A stretch of 5,211 nt of DNA, taken from assembly GCA_016873355.1 (NCBI GenBank), contig VGXK01000174.1:1-5211 (forward strand). Reading direction: 5' to 3'. This document shows, piece by piece, positions 1 through 5,211 of this stretch. A model generated the notes under the pieces. The model was not told the DNA's origin. It saw only the letters and a program-made list of their open reading frames with translations, and ran no database searches. The DNA comes from Phycisphaerae bacterium (GTDB lineage: Bacteria; Planctomycetota; Phycisphaerae; Phycisphaerales; SM1A02). The stretch's first letter is position 1. Each line of letters begins with the position of its first letter. A program made the translations under genes and the position numbers.

Positions 1-2604
1 GAGCGCGGCATGCGCTTCGAGCAGAATCGCCTCCGCCTCCGCGAACTCGCCTCGACGCGCGAGCACGTCGCCGAGCAGCACCCGCGCGTGCGCGTGACGC
101 AGGGCGAGCGAGCCGACCTCGTCGTTCGAGATCGCGAGCGTCTCCCGCGCCAGTCGCCCCGCTTCCTCGAGCGCGGCCCAGGCCTCCGGCGCCGGCTCGG
201 TGACCGGCTCGGATTCGATCGCGGGGTCGGCGTCCGATCCTTGCGGCGCAATGGCGTCGCGTTCCGCCGTGCGAAGCCGCTGCACGATCACGCGCCCGAT
301 GCGGATGCGGCACTCGGCGCCCTGGAAGCTCTGGTCGCGCCCGATCGACTTGAAGAGGTCGAGCGCCCGGCGCAGCGTTCGCTCGCCCGGGTCGAGTTCG
401 CCCGCCGAGACCTCGGCGCAACCGAGCAGCATGACGAACTCCGCGCCGCGCACGCTCTTGGCGCCGAAGATGGCGAGCGCCGCCGGCTCCCATTCGCGCA
501 GGAGCGTCACGGACTTCTCGAATTGCTTGGTGTGTCCGTAGAGCCAGTCGAGATTCGCGACGATGCGGAGGTTGTCCGGATGCCGCTCGCCGTAGATCGA
601 TCGGCCAAGCTCGATCGCCTCCAGGTATCGTCGCTCCGAGTCGTCGAAGCGGCCCCGGAGGTGGAGCTCCGCCGCGAGGTGCATGAGCGTTCGATGCGTC
701 TGCGGATGCCGGGGCCCGAGCATCTCGCGATCGAGCGCCAGCGCCTGCTCGAGCAGCTCGACGCCCTGCTTCCCGCCGTAGTTGAACGACTTGACGTCGA
801 GCTGGACGCGCCTCGCCTGCGGATGATCGGCGCCCCAACGCGCCACGGCGTAGTCGATCGCCTGCTCCTGAAGCGCTGCCGTTCGCTCGGCGTCGCCGGT
901 TCGCTGCGTCGTTCCCGACAGCATGATCAGGAGGGCGGGCAGCTGGTCCTGGGGATGTCGCGCGGAATCGTGGCGCGGCGGCATCCCGAACGATCGCAGA
1001 AGCGAAATGGCCTGCTCGAGTTGCGCCATCGATTTGATGTAGTCGCCGCCGATCACATGCAGCCGCCCGAGCACCGCGAGTGCGCGGGCGCGATCGGGAT
1101 CGCTCGGCTCCGGCATCGAATCGAGAATCGCGACGGCGCGATCGACCTGCGCCTGCGCCTCGGCGATCCGGCCGAGCGCGAGATACGCCTCCGCGATCGT
1201 GACGCGCACCGACGCCTCGACATCGGGCGCGTTCGAGAGCGAGCCCGCCTCGATCTCGGCGATCGCGTCGTCGAGCGCCTCGACGACCGTTCGTTCGTTC
1301 CCCTGTCCGCGCTCGGGATTTGCCGACGCCAGGATGCGATGGAGCACGCCGTTGATCGATTCCGCGCGGAGGCGCTGCGACTCCTTGAGATCCCGTTCGC
1401 TCGCGGCCCGGCGCCACAGCGAGATCGAGACGATCGAGGAGCCGATCACGACGACGGCGAGCGTTGCGGCGATCGCCGCCACGAGCCGATGCCGGCGAAG
1501 GTGCTTGCCGAGCACGTATCGAATCGACGCGCGCTTCGCCTCGATGACTTCGCCGGCGAGATGGTGGCGAAGATCGCGCGCGAAATCCCCCGCCGACTGG
1601 TAGCGGCGCTCCGGCTCCTTCTCGAGCGACTTCAGCACGATCGTTTCGAGTTCGTCGTCGACCTCGGCGGCGAGATCGCTCGGAGCGCGCGGCTCGGCAA
1701 CCTGGATGTTCCGGGTGATCTCGCCCACCGGGCCGGTTACGCGATACGGGAACTCGCCCGTCAGAAGCTGGTAGAGAACGACGCCGAGCGAATAGACGTC
1801 GCTTCGAAGGTCGACGCCTCCGCTCGCGCCGGCGACCTGCTCCGGCGACGCCCACGGAAGCGAGCCGAGGAACTGTCCCGTCTCGGTGACCGCGTGCGCG
1901 GCGGCGAGGTCGCTCGCATCGATGGTCGATCGCTTCGCGAGACCGAAATCGACGATGCGAGGCCGGCCCTGCGAATCGACGAGGATGTTGCCCGGCTTCA
2001 GATCTCGGTGGATCACGCCGTGCAGATGCGCGGCATGCACCGCGTCGCACACGTCGGCGAAGAGTCGAAGCGTCCGGCGCACGCCTTCGCGCGGGTTGCC
2101 GGGAGCGACCGCCGAATCTCGCGCCGACCCCGTCCCCGTCCACGAGCCCGCGCACGACGCGCTTGCGCGATCGAGGGGCGCACCGTCGATGTAGTCCATC
2201 GCCAGGAAGTCGCGGCCGTTCGCGCTGCCGGAGTCGATCACGCGCACGATGTTGGGGTGATCCAGCTCGCCGAGGATCTCGACCTCGCGCTCGAATCTCG
2301 CGCGCTCGGGACCGAGCGGCAGCGATCGCTCGCGGAGGATCTTGATCGCCACGGTGCGTCTCGTCGAGATCTGCACGGCGCGATACACCGCGCCCTGCCC
2401 GCCGCGATGGACGAGCCGTTCCAGCCGATACCCGGGAATCGAGTCGGCGGGATCGCCGGGCATCGCCCCTCCGTCGGTGGCGGATCCGGCGAGTGCGCAG
2501 GCGTTCGCGGCGGAGTCGGCGCCGCCGGCGCGGCTTGCCGTCGCCTGGGCCGCCTCCCATTGGCGGCGCGCCGAGTCGATCAGGCGACGATGGTCATCGA
2601 TCAC
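1..2604 (-). CDS. Membrane Ser/Thr protein kinase with C-terminal TPR region (3' end beyond window)
   Basis: Hanks-type Ser/Thr kinase; 868 codons are visible without a stop and the C-terminus lies off the left edge. Numbering from GTG 2604: glycine-rich loop HRGGQGAVY (about 67-75), VAIK lysine K88, alphaC glutamate E107 (RFEREV), catalytic HRDLKPGN with D201 and N206, DFG D219, WASPEQ, and RSDVYSLGVVLYQLLTG. All catalytic residues are present, so it should be active. A Gly/Ser/Ala-rich insert (about 149-174) lies between the hinge and the catalytic helix. One hydrophobic helix (about 374-397, LVAAIAATLAVVVIGSS) follows basic residues, placing the kinase in the cytoplasm and the tail outside. 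The tail starts with INGVLHRILASANPERG, a motif recurrent after the membrane helix in planctomycete kinases. TPR-like units follow near 470-495, 509-536, 587-690 (kinesin-light-chain style, HP-containing turns at 594, 633 and 675) and 837-868. No in-frame ATG lies upstream before the stop at 2962-2964. GTG 2604 has the best ribosome site; GTG 2622 and ATG 2463 are alternatives. It sits 79 bases after the sigma factor gene, probably in one operon. Kinase identity is near certain; substrate and signal are unknown. Confidence 0.95.
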   Translation of the reverse strand, partial: MIDDHRRLIDSARRQWEAAQATASRAGGADSAANACALAGSATDGGAMPGDPADSIPGYRLERLVHRGGQGAVYRAVQISTRRTVAIKILRERSLPLGPERARFEREVEILGELDHPNIVRVIDSGSANGRDFLAMDYIDGAPLDRASASCAGSWTGTGSARDSAVAPGNPREGVRRTLRLFADVCDAVHAAHLHGVIHRDLKPGNILVDSQGRPRIVDFGLAKRSTIDASDLAAAHAVTETGQFLGSLPWASPEQVAGASGGVDLRSDVYSLGVVLYQLLTGEFPYRVTGPVGEITRNIQVAEPRAPSDLAAEVDDELETIVLKSLEKEPERRYQSAGDFARDLRHHLAGEVIEAKRASIRYVLGKHLRRHRLVAAIAATLAVVVIGSSIVSISLWRRAASERDLKESQRLRAESINGVLHRILASANPERGQGNERTVVEALDDAIAEIEAGSLSNAPDVEASVRVTIAEAYLALGRIAEAQAQVDRAVAILDSMPEPSDPDRARALAVLGRLHVIGGDYIKSMAQLEQAISLLRSFGMPPRHDSARHPQDQLPALLIMLSGTTQRTGDAERTAALQEQAIDYAVARWGADHPQARRVQLDVKSFNYGGKQGVELLEQALALDREMLGPRHPQTHRTLMHLAAELHLRGRFDDSERRYLEAIELGRSIYGERHPDNLRIVANLDWLYGHTKQFEKSVTLLREWEPAALAIFGAKSVRGAEFVMLLGCAEVSAGELDPGERTLRRALDLFKSIGRDQSFQGAECRIRIGRVIVQRLRTAERDAIAPQGSDADPAIESEPVTEPAPEAWAALEEAGRLARETLAISNDEVGSLALRHAHARVLLGDVLARRGEFAEAEAILLEAHAAL

Positions 2605-2610
2605 GATCGT

Positions 2611-2616
2611 CTCCCT
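2611..2616 (-). promoter_or_regulatory. Ribosome binding site for the kinase GTG start
   Basis: AGGGAG on the minus strand, six bases before GTG 2604. The other in-frame GTG at 2622 has only a weak GGAC upstream, so this site decides the start. Confidence 0.65.
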
Positions 2617-2630
2617 GGCCACGGAGCGTC

Positions 2631-2642
2631 CGGGCGCGCCCG
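2631..2642. repeat. 12-bp perfect palindrome in the sigma-kinase gap
   Basis: CGGGCGCGCCCG reads the same on both strands and lies in the 79-base gap between the sigma factor stop and the kinase start, 27 bases upstream of the kinase start. It has no loop or T-tract, so it is not a terminator. It could be a protein site, or chance in GC-rich DNA. Nothing else stands out in the gap. Confidence 0.3.
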
Positions 2643-2683
2643 TGTCGCGCCTTGCCGTCCATGCGATGTCGACGACCGCTGGT

Positions 2684-3295
2684 TCACGCGGGATCGCTGA
2701 AGAACTTCGATTCCGTTCCGAGGTGCTCGCGAAGAGCGTCGTGCGCCCGGGCGCGAAGCATGTGGACGGCGCCCGCCGAGCGCCGCATGGCCGCCGCGAC
2801 CTCCTCGATCGGCCGACCCTCGAGGTCGTAGAGCCGAACGACCGCCGCGTAATCCGTCGGCAGCCGCGACATCGCCCGTTCGAGCATCGACGCGCTCTCG
2901 GCGCGGCCCGCGACTCGGCTCGGCGTCGTGGTCGTGGCGCCGAGCAGCTCGAGCAGGCCGTTCATCGAATCGGCGCCGTCCGCGTGCACGCGCTGCCGAG
3001 GCTGCGGCAGCTTGCGGCGCCCGAGGCCGCGCACGGCGTCGAGCAGATTGTGCCGGGCGATCTGGAGCAGCCACGACTCGAACGACGCCGCGCGCGAAGG
3101 ATCGAAGCGCCCGATCTGGAGGAACGCCTCGAGGTAGGTCACCTGCATGACGTCCTCCGCGTCGAGCTGGCCGCGCCACTGGCGATCGATCTCGAGTCGT
3201 CGCGTCACCTCGGGGCCATGGCGCTCGAGCAGCACCGAAAGCGCGTCTGCGCTTCCCTCCGTCGCCTCCCGAACGAGTGTCAACGCATCGGTCAT
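2684..3295 (-). CDS. ECF-family RNA polymerase sigma factor
   Basis: Predicted sigma-70 family factor of the extracytoplasmic function type, which would bind core RNA polymerase and direct it to a small set of promoters. At 203 residues it has the usual ECF length: region 2 and region 4 with a short linker and no region 1 or 3. Region 2 spans about 15-95. It includes LDAEDVMQVTYLEAFLQI (44-61, the core-binding DAED segment with D45, E47 and D48 all present) and the promoter -10 recognition stretch FESWLLQIARHNLLDAVRG (72-90), followed by basic GRRK. The linker (about 96-133) is Thr/Pro-rich (TTTTPS). Region 4 (about 135-192) contains LPTDYAAVVRLYDLEGRPIEEVAAAM and the helix-turn-helix RRSAGAVHMLRARAHDALRE. 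ATG 3295 is preceded by GGAGAGGAA. No anti-sigma factor gene is visible; the kinase directly downstream is the likely partner. Sigma factor identity is firm; its regulon is unknown. Confidence 0.93.
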   Translation of the reverse strand: MTDALTLVREATEGSADALSVLLERHGPEVTRRLEIDRQWRGQLDAEDVMQVTYLEAFLQIGRFDPSRAASFESWLLQIARHNLLDAVRGLGRRKLPQPRQRVHADGADSMNGLLELLGATTTTPSRVAGRAESASMLERAMSRLPTDYAAVVRLYDLEGRPIEEVAAAMRRSAGAVHMLRARAHDALREHLGTESKFFSDPA

Positions 3296-3301
3296 GGAGC
3301 G

Positions 3302-3310
3302 TTCCTCTCC
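3302..3310 (-). promoter_or_regulatory. Ribosome binding site for the sigma factor
   Basis: GGAGAGGAA on the minus strand; the AGAGG core ends eight bases before ATG 3295. This supports that start over downstream candidates. Confidence 0.6.
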
Positions 3311-3317
3311 GCCGCTC

Positions 3318-3332
3318 GGGTCCGTTGGACCC
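3318..3332. repeat. Inverted repeat 1 in the divergent intergenic region
   Basis: GGGTCC-GTT-GGACCC: two perfect 6-bp arms around three bases. It lies 23 bp from the sigma factor start, between the candidate promoter and the ribosome site, so it could act as an operator or a leader hairpin. Function is inferred from position and symmetry only. Confidence 0.4.
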
Positions 3333-3337
3333 CCCGA

Positions 3338-3358
3338 CGCGGCAAGTCTACTGCCGCG
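3338..3358. repeat. Inverted repeat 2 in the divergent intergenic region
   Basis: Arms CGCGGCA (3338-3344) and TGCCGCG (3352-3358) are perfect over 7 bp with a 7-base spacer AGTCTAC. The spacer contains the TAGACT -10-like element on the minus strand, so a bound protein would cover that promoter. The role is inferred. Confidence 0.4.
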
Positions 3359-3372
3359 ATTGCGCGAAAAAA
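3345..3372 (-). promoter_or_regulatory. Candidate promoter of the sigma factor-kinase operon
   Basis: On the minus strand TAGACT (3350-3345) resembles a -10 box. The only A/T tract of the intergenic region, TTTTTT (3372-3367), lies 16 bases upstream where a -35 or UP-like element would be. The match is weak, planctomycete promoters are poorly defined, and an ECF-type promoter would look different. Confidence 0.25.
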
Positions 3373-3380
3373 TGCGCGCA
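3361..3380. repeat. Inverted repeat 3 around an A-tract in the divergent intergenic region
   Basis: TGCGCG (3361-3366) and CGCGCA (3375-3380) pair across AAAAAATG. The right-hand side, TGCGCGCA (3373-3380), is itself palindromic and also repeats the left arm directly. It is followed by 62 bases up to the surface-protein start, in which I see only the ribosome site and no clear promoter for that gene. Confidence 0.35.
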
Positions 3381-3429
3381 GCGCGTGAATCCGGCCCCGC
3401 CTCCGACGCATGGCTCCCGACGCCTCTTC

Positions 3430-3434
3430 AGGAG
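3430..3434 (+). promoter_or_regulatory. Ribosome binding site fixing the start of the secreted protein
   Basis: AGGAG lies eight bases before ATG 3443. An in-frame ATG at 3410 would add 11 residues in front of the signal peptide and lacks such a site, so 3443 is preferred. Confidence 0.75.
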
Positions 3435-3442
3435 AACCAATC

Positions 3443-5050
3443 ATGCGTACCCAGCGTTCATCGTGCCTTCCCGCCTCGCTCTTCGGTGCCGCGACTGCGT
3501 TGATCGTGCTTGCATCGAGCGCGGCCGCAGGCGATTTCTGCTTCGATGTCACCCCCTACGAAGTGGCCGCTTCGCCGTCGTGCGTGGTCGCGTCGGACCT
3601 CGACGGCGACGGCGATCTCGATCTCGTCGTCGCGAACCATGAGGTCGGCACGGACACCATCTCCCTGCTCATGAACAACGGCGACGGCACGTTCGCGCCG
3701 GCGGTGCATGTCGCGGTGTCGGGTCGACCGTACTGGCTCGGCGTCGACGACCTCGACGGCGATCTCGATCCCGACGTCGTCGTGAGCGGATTCTTCGGCC
3801 ATTCCGTCTCCGTGCTGCTCAACGACGGATTCGGCAACCTCGGCACGCCGACCGACATCTTCGTCGGCTTCTTCCCCACGATCCTCACGCTTGCACATCT
3901 CGACGCCGACGCCGATCTCGACATCGCCGTCGCGATCTCGGTCGACGTCACGGTCGCGGTGCTGAGCAACAACGGCGACGGCACCTTTGCGGAGCCGATC
4001 GCGTATCCCGTGTCGCTCAATCCCTACGGCGTGACCGCCGCCGATTTCGATAACGACGGCGCCGTCGACCTTGCCGTCGCGAACTACGACTCGAACAATC
4101 CGATCATCTCGCTGCTTCGCAACAACGGCGACGGCACCTTCGCCGACGACGGCGTCCTTGCGACGTCGGGCGCGCCCGTCGGAGTGGCGAGCCGCGACCT
4201 CAACGGCGATCTGCTGCCCGATCTCGTGGCGACGAACTACGGCGAGTTCGCGGAGCTCGACTCGCTTGAGGTCTTCATGAACGACGGAGCCGGCGGATTC
4301 GCCGCCGCGGCGCCGTACACCGTGGGCACCGGTCCATACTGGACCGAGCTCCGCGATCTCAACGACGACGGCGCGCCGGACATGGTGAGCGCGAACACCG
4401 GTCTCGCCTTCGACGGCACGCTCTCCATGCTGCTCAACAACGGCGACGGAACGTTCGGCGCGGCGCAGACCTACATCGCGGGACCGTCGCCCGGCTGCGT
4501 GACCGTCGGCGATCTCGACGGCAACTCGTCGCCCGAGCTCGTGACCGTCTCGTACGGCGACTTCTTCGTGTTCGTGCTCTTCAGTCAATACGCGGCGATC
4601 GTGAGCGATCCCGGCAACCAATCGCTCGTCGCGGGCGATCCCGCGATCTTCAGCGTGATCGCGGCGGGCGCAGGCCCCATCTCCTACCAGTGGCGATTGG
4701 ACGGCGTCGATCTCCGCGATGACGGGCACTTCGCCGGCACCGAGACCGACACGCTCACGATCGACGCAGTCGGCGCCGCCGACGCGGGCGCCTACACCGT
4801 CGTCGTGACGAACGACTGCGGAAGCGTGGAGAGCGCCGCCGGAACGCTCACCGTGGTTCCCGGCTGCGACGACGACGCGGACTTCAACGACGACGGCGTC
4901 GTCGACGGCGACGATCTCGGAACGCTGCTCGGCGCCTGGGGACCGTGCCCGCCTCCGATCGGATCCGGCAAGTGCTGCATCGGCGACTTCGACTCCGACG
5001 GCGTCATCGACGGCTCCGACCTCGGAACCCTGCTCGGTCAGTGGGGATGA
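3443..5050 (+). CDS. Secreted FG-GAP/VCBS propeller protein with Ig-like domain and dockerin-like C-terminus
   Basis: 535-residue exported protein; no enzymatic motif is seen, so an adhesive, scaffolding or binding role is inferred. Residues 1 to about 30 form a signal peptide: basic start, hydrophobic LFGAATALIVLASS, cleavage near AAAG; no lipobox cysteine. About 31-382 hold seven VCBS/FG-GAP repeats 49-53 residues apart, with Asp-rich loops at 52, 103, 152, 201, 252, 305 and 357. This spacing fits a seven-bladed beta-propeller. Between them recur NNGDGTF (78, 176, 227, 332) and decayed forms (127, 280). About 384-472 are an Ig-like domain (SYQWRLDG around W417; DAGAYTVVV 447-455) in which both core cysteines are replaced, as is common in bacteria. 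About 475-535 carry two EF-hand-like loops: D480/N482/D484/D488/D491 and D515/D517/D519/D523/D526. Each is followed by LGTLLG and WG. They are linked by a short segment with C502, C511 and C512; the protein ends on WG. This tail resembles the 'GC-type dockerin' module of Phycisphaerae, thought to anchor or sort surface proteins. It is divergent from the sigma factor gene. Domain calls are strong; function is unknown. Confidence 0.9.
   Translation: MRTQRSSCLPASLFGAATALIVLASSAAAGDFCFDVTPYEVAASPSCVVASDLDGDGDLDLVVANHEVGTDTISLLMNNGDGTFAPAVHVAVSGRPYWLGVDDLDGDLDPDVVVSGFFGHSVSVLLNDGFGNLGTPTDIFVGFFPTILTLAHLDADADLDIAVAISVDVTVAVLSNNGDGTFAEPIAYPVSLNPYGVTAADFDNDGAVDLAVANYDSNNPIISLLRNNGDGTFADDGVLATSGAPVGVASRDLNGDLLPDLVATNYGEFAELDSLEVFMNDGAGGFAAAAPYTVGTGPYWTELRDLNDDGAPDMVSANTGLAFDGTLSMLLNNGDGTFGAAQTYIAGPSPGCVTVGDLDGNSSPELVTVSYGDFFVFVLFSQYAAIVSDPGNQSLVAGDPAIFSVIAAGAGPISYQWRLDGVDLRDDGHFAGTETDTLTIDAVGAADAGAYTVVVTNDCGSVESAAGTLTVVPGCDDDADFNDDGVVDGDDLGTLLGAWGPCPPPIGSGKCCIGDFDSDGVIDGSDLGTLLGQWG
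3593..4546 (+). repeat. Seven in-gene VCBS/FG-GAP repeats
   Basis: Seven units of about 150 bases within the surface-protein gene. The Asp loops (DxDxDGxxD type) keep all acidic or Asn ligands in units 1, 2, 4, 5 and 6. Unit 3 has His152 in place of the first Asp, and unit 7 has Asn361 and Glu365. The DNA for NNGDGT is nearly identical in four copies (starting at 3674, 3968, 4121 and 4436), suggesting internal duplication or gene conversion. Confidence 0.85.
4865..5047 (+). repeat. Duplicated dockerin-like EF-hand module
   Basis: Two copies of a 22-residue unit (about 479-500 and 514-535) with the same DFxxDGvxDGxDLGTLLGxWG pattern and closely matching DNA. They are separated by a Pro/Cys-containing linker. 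The module is expected to bind two calcium ions. The absence of any sequence after the second WG fits a C-terminal sorting or anchoring role. Confidence 0.8.
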
Positions 5051-5110
5051 TCGCTCGACGCTCACTCGCGCCGCTCGTTCGGAGGGCGCGCGCGGCCTCG
5101 AGCTCGAATC

Positions 5111-5123
5111 GAACGGACCGTTC
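5111..5123. repeat. GAACGG-A-CCGTTC palindrome
   Basis: Two perfect 6-bp arms around one central base, directly upstream of the terminator-like hairpin. Too tight for a stable RNA loop, so if it matters it is more likely a protein site. May be chance. Confidence 0.3.
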
Positions 5124-5124
5124 T

Positions 5125-5161
5125 CACCGCGGCGCCTCGGCGAAAGCTGGGCGCCGCGGTG
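5125..5161 (+). terminator. GC-rich hairpin, probable terminator of the surface-protein gene
   Basis: Arms CACCGCGGCGCC (5125-5136) and GGCGCCGCGGTG (5150-5161) pair perfectly over 12 bp with a 13-base loop, 74 bases after the stop. Only TTT follows on the plus strand, and no T-tract follows on the minus strand. It is therefore a strong stem with a weak tail, pointing to termination of the plus-strand gene. Confidence 0.6.
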
Positions 5162-5163
5162 TT

Positions 5164-5211
5164 TCAGTAGCATGAGTCGATGGGCCTCGTCGTCGTCGTC
5201 GGCGCCGCCGT
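5164..5211. other. Unresolved right edge: start or end of a further gene
   Basis: Too short to decide. On the plus strand ATG 5172 reads MSRWASSSSSAPP and ATG 5180 reads MGLVVVVGAA, neither with a good ribosome site. On the minus strand a frame ending in TTTTRPIDSCY stops at 5164, immediately outside the hairpin, which would fit a convergent gene. No identity can be given. Together with 5051-5110, where I see nothing, this completes the non-coding right end. Confidence 0.2.

Noticed and set aside
10..2700. Plus-strand open frame of 896 codons
   Set aside because: It lies in exact codon register opposite the kinase. Its product is Arg/Leu/Asp-rich with no recognisable domain, while the minus strand shows every kinase motif. 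High GC at third positions removes stops from the antisense frame.
2601..3179. Minus-strand open frame of 192 codons overlapping the sigma factor
   Set aside because: A second frame within the sigma factor gene. It is Arg/Ala-rich and lacks motifs, whereas the 2684-3295 frame carries regions 2 and 4.
2342..3388. Plus-strand open frame of 348 codons across the kinase and sigma factor genes
   Set aside because: It overlaps two well-supported minus-strand genes and has no recognisable features.
3443..3532. Lipoprotein signal with Cys8
   Set aside because: Cys8 lies before the hydrophobic stretch, and no lipobox cysteine follows it at the cleavage site; a type I signal peptide fits better.
3674..4459. 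Repeated DNA units considered as a CRISPR array or tandem repeat element
   Set aside because: The repeats are in coding frame, unevenly spaced and encode the NNGDGTF propeller motif; they are protein repeats.
3458..5173. Minus-strand open frame of 571 codons
   Set aside because: Antisense to the propeller gene. The product is a low-complexity Val/Arg/Asp/Glu mixture that mirrors the VCBS repeats, with no domain or sensible start.

Overview
The window is GC-rich throughout, with G or C dominating third codon positions. The gene types point to a planctomycete, most likely class Phycisphaerae. Two things suggest this: an ECF sigma factor gene followed by a membrane Ser/Thr kinase with a TPR tail, and a secreted FG-GAP/VCBS protein ending in the duplicated 'DxNxDGxxDxxDLGxLLxxWG' dockerin-like module common in Phycisphaerales exported proteins. 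This taxonomic call is inference from gene content; no rRNA or other marker is present.

Layout. Positions 1-2604, minus strand: the N-terminal 868 codons of a Ser/Thr protein kinase. It has a complete catalytic domain, one transmembrane helix and a long TPR region, and it runs off the left edge. Positions 2684-3295, minus strand: a 203-residue ECF-type sigma factor, 79 bases upstream of the kinase and probably in the same operon. Positions 3296-3442: a 147-base divergent intergenic region with three consecutive inverted repeats. Positions 3443-5050, plus strand: a 535-residue secreted protein with a signal peptide, a predicted seven-bladed FG-GAP/VCBS propeller, one Ig-like domain and a C-terminal pair of dockerin-like EF-hand loops. 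Positions 5051-5211: no convincing gene; a palindrome, a terminator-like hairpin and an unresolved right edge.

How the genes may work together. Linked ECF sigma factors and Ser/Thr kinases are an established planctomycete arrangement in which the kinase is thought to control the sigma factor. Here the kinase would sense through its TPR region on the far side of the membrane, or through a partner bound to it, and act on the sigma factor in the cytoplasm. The divergent surface-protein gene shares the intergenic region and is a reasonable candidate target or signal partner, but nothing in the sequence proves that link.

The very long open frames antisense to the kinase and to the surface protein are GC-composition shadows. 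The kinase is easily missed because it starts at GTG and has no stop within the window.
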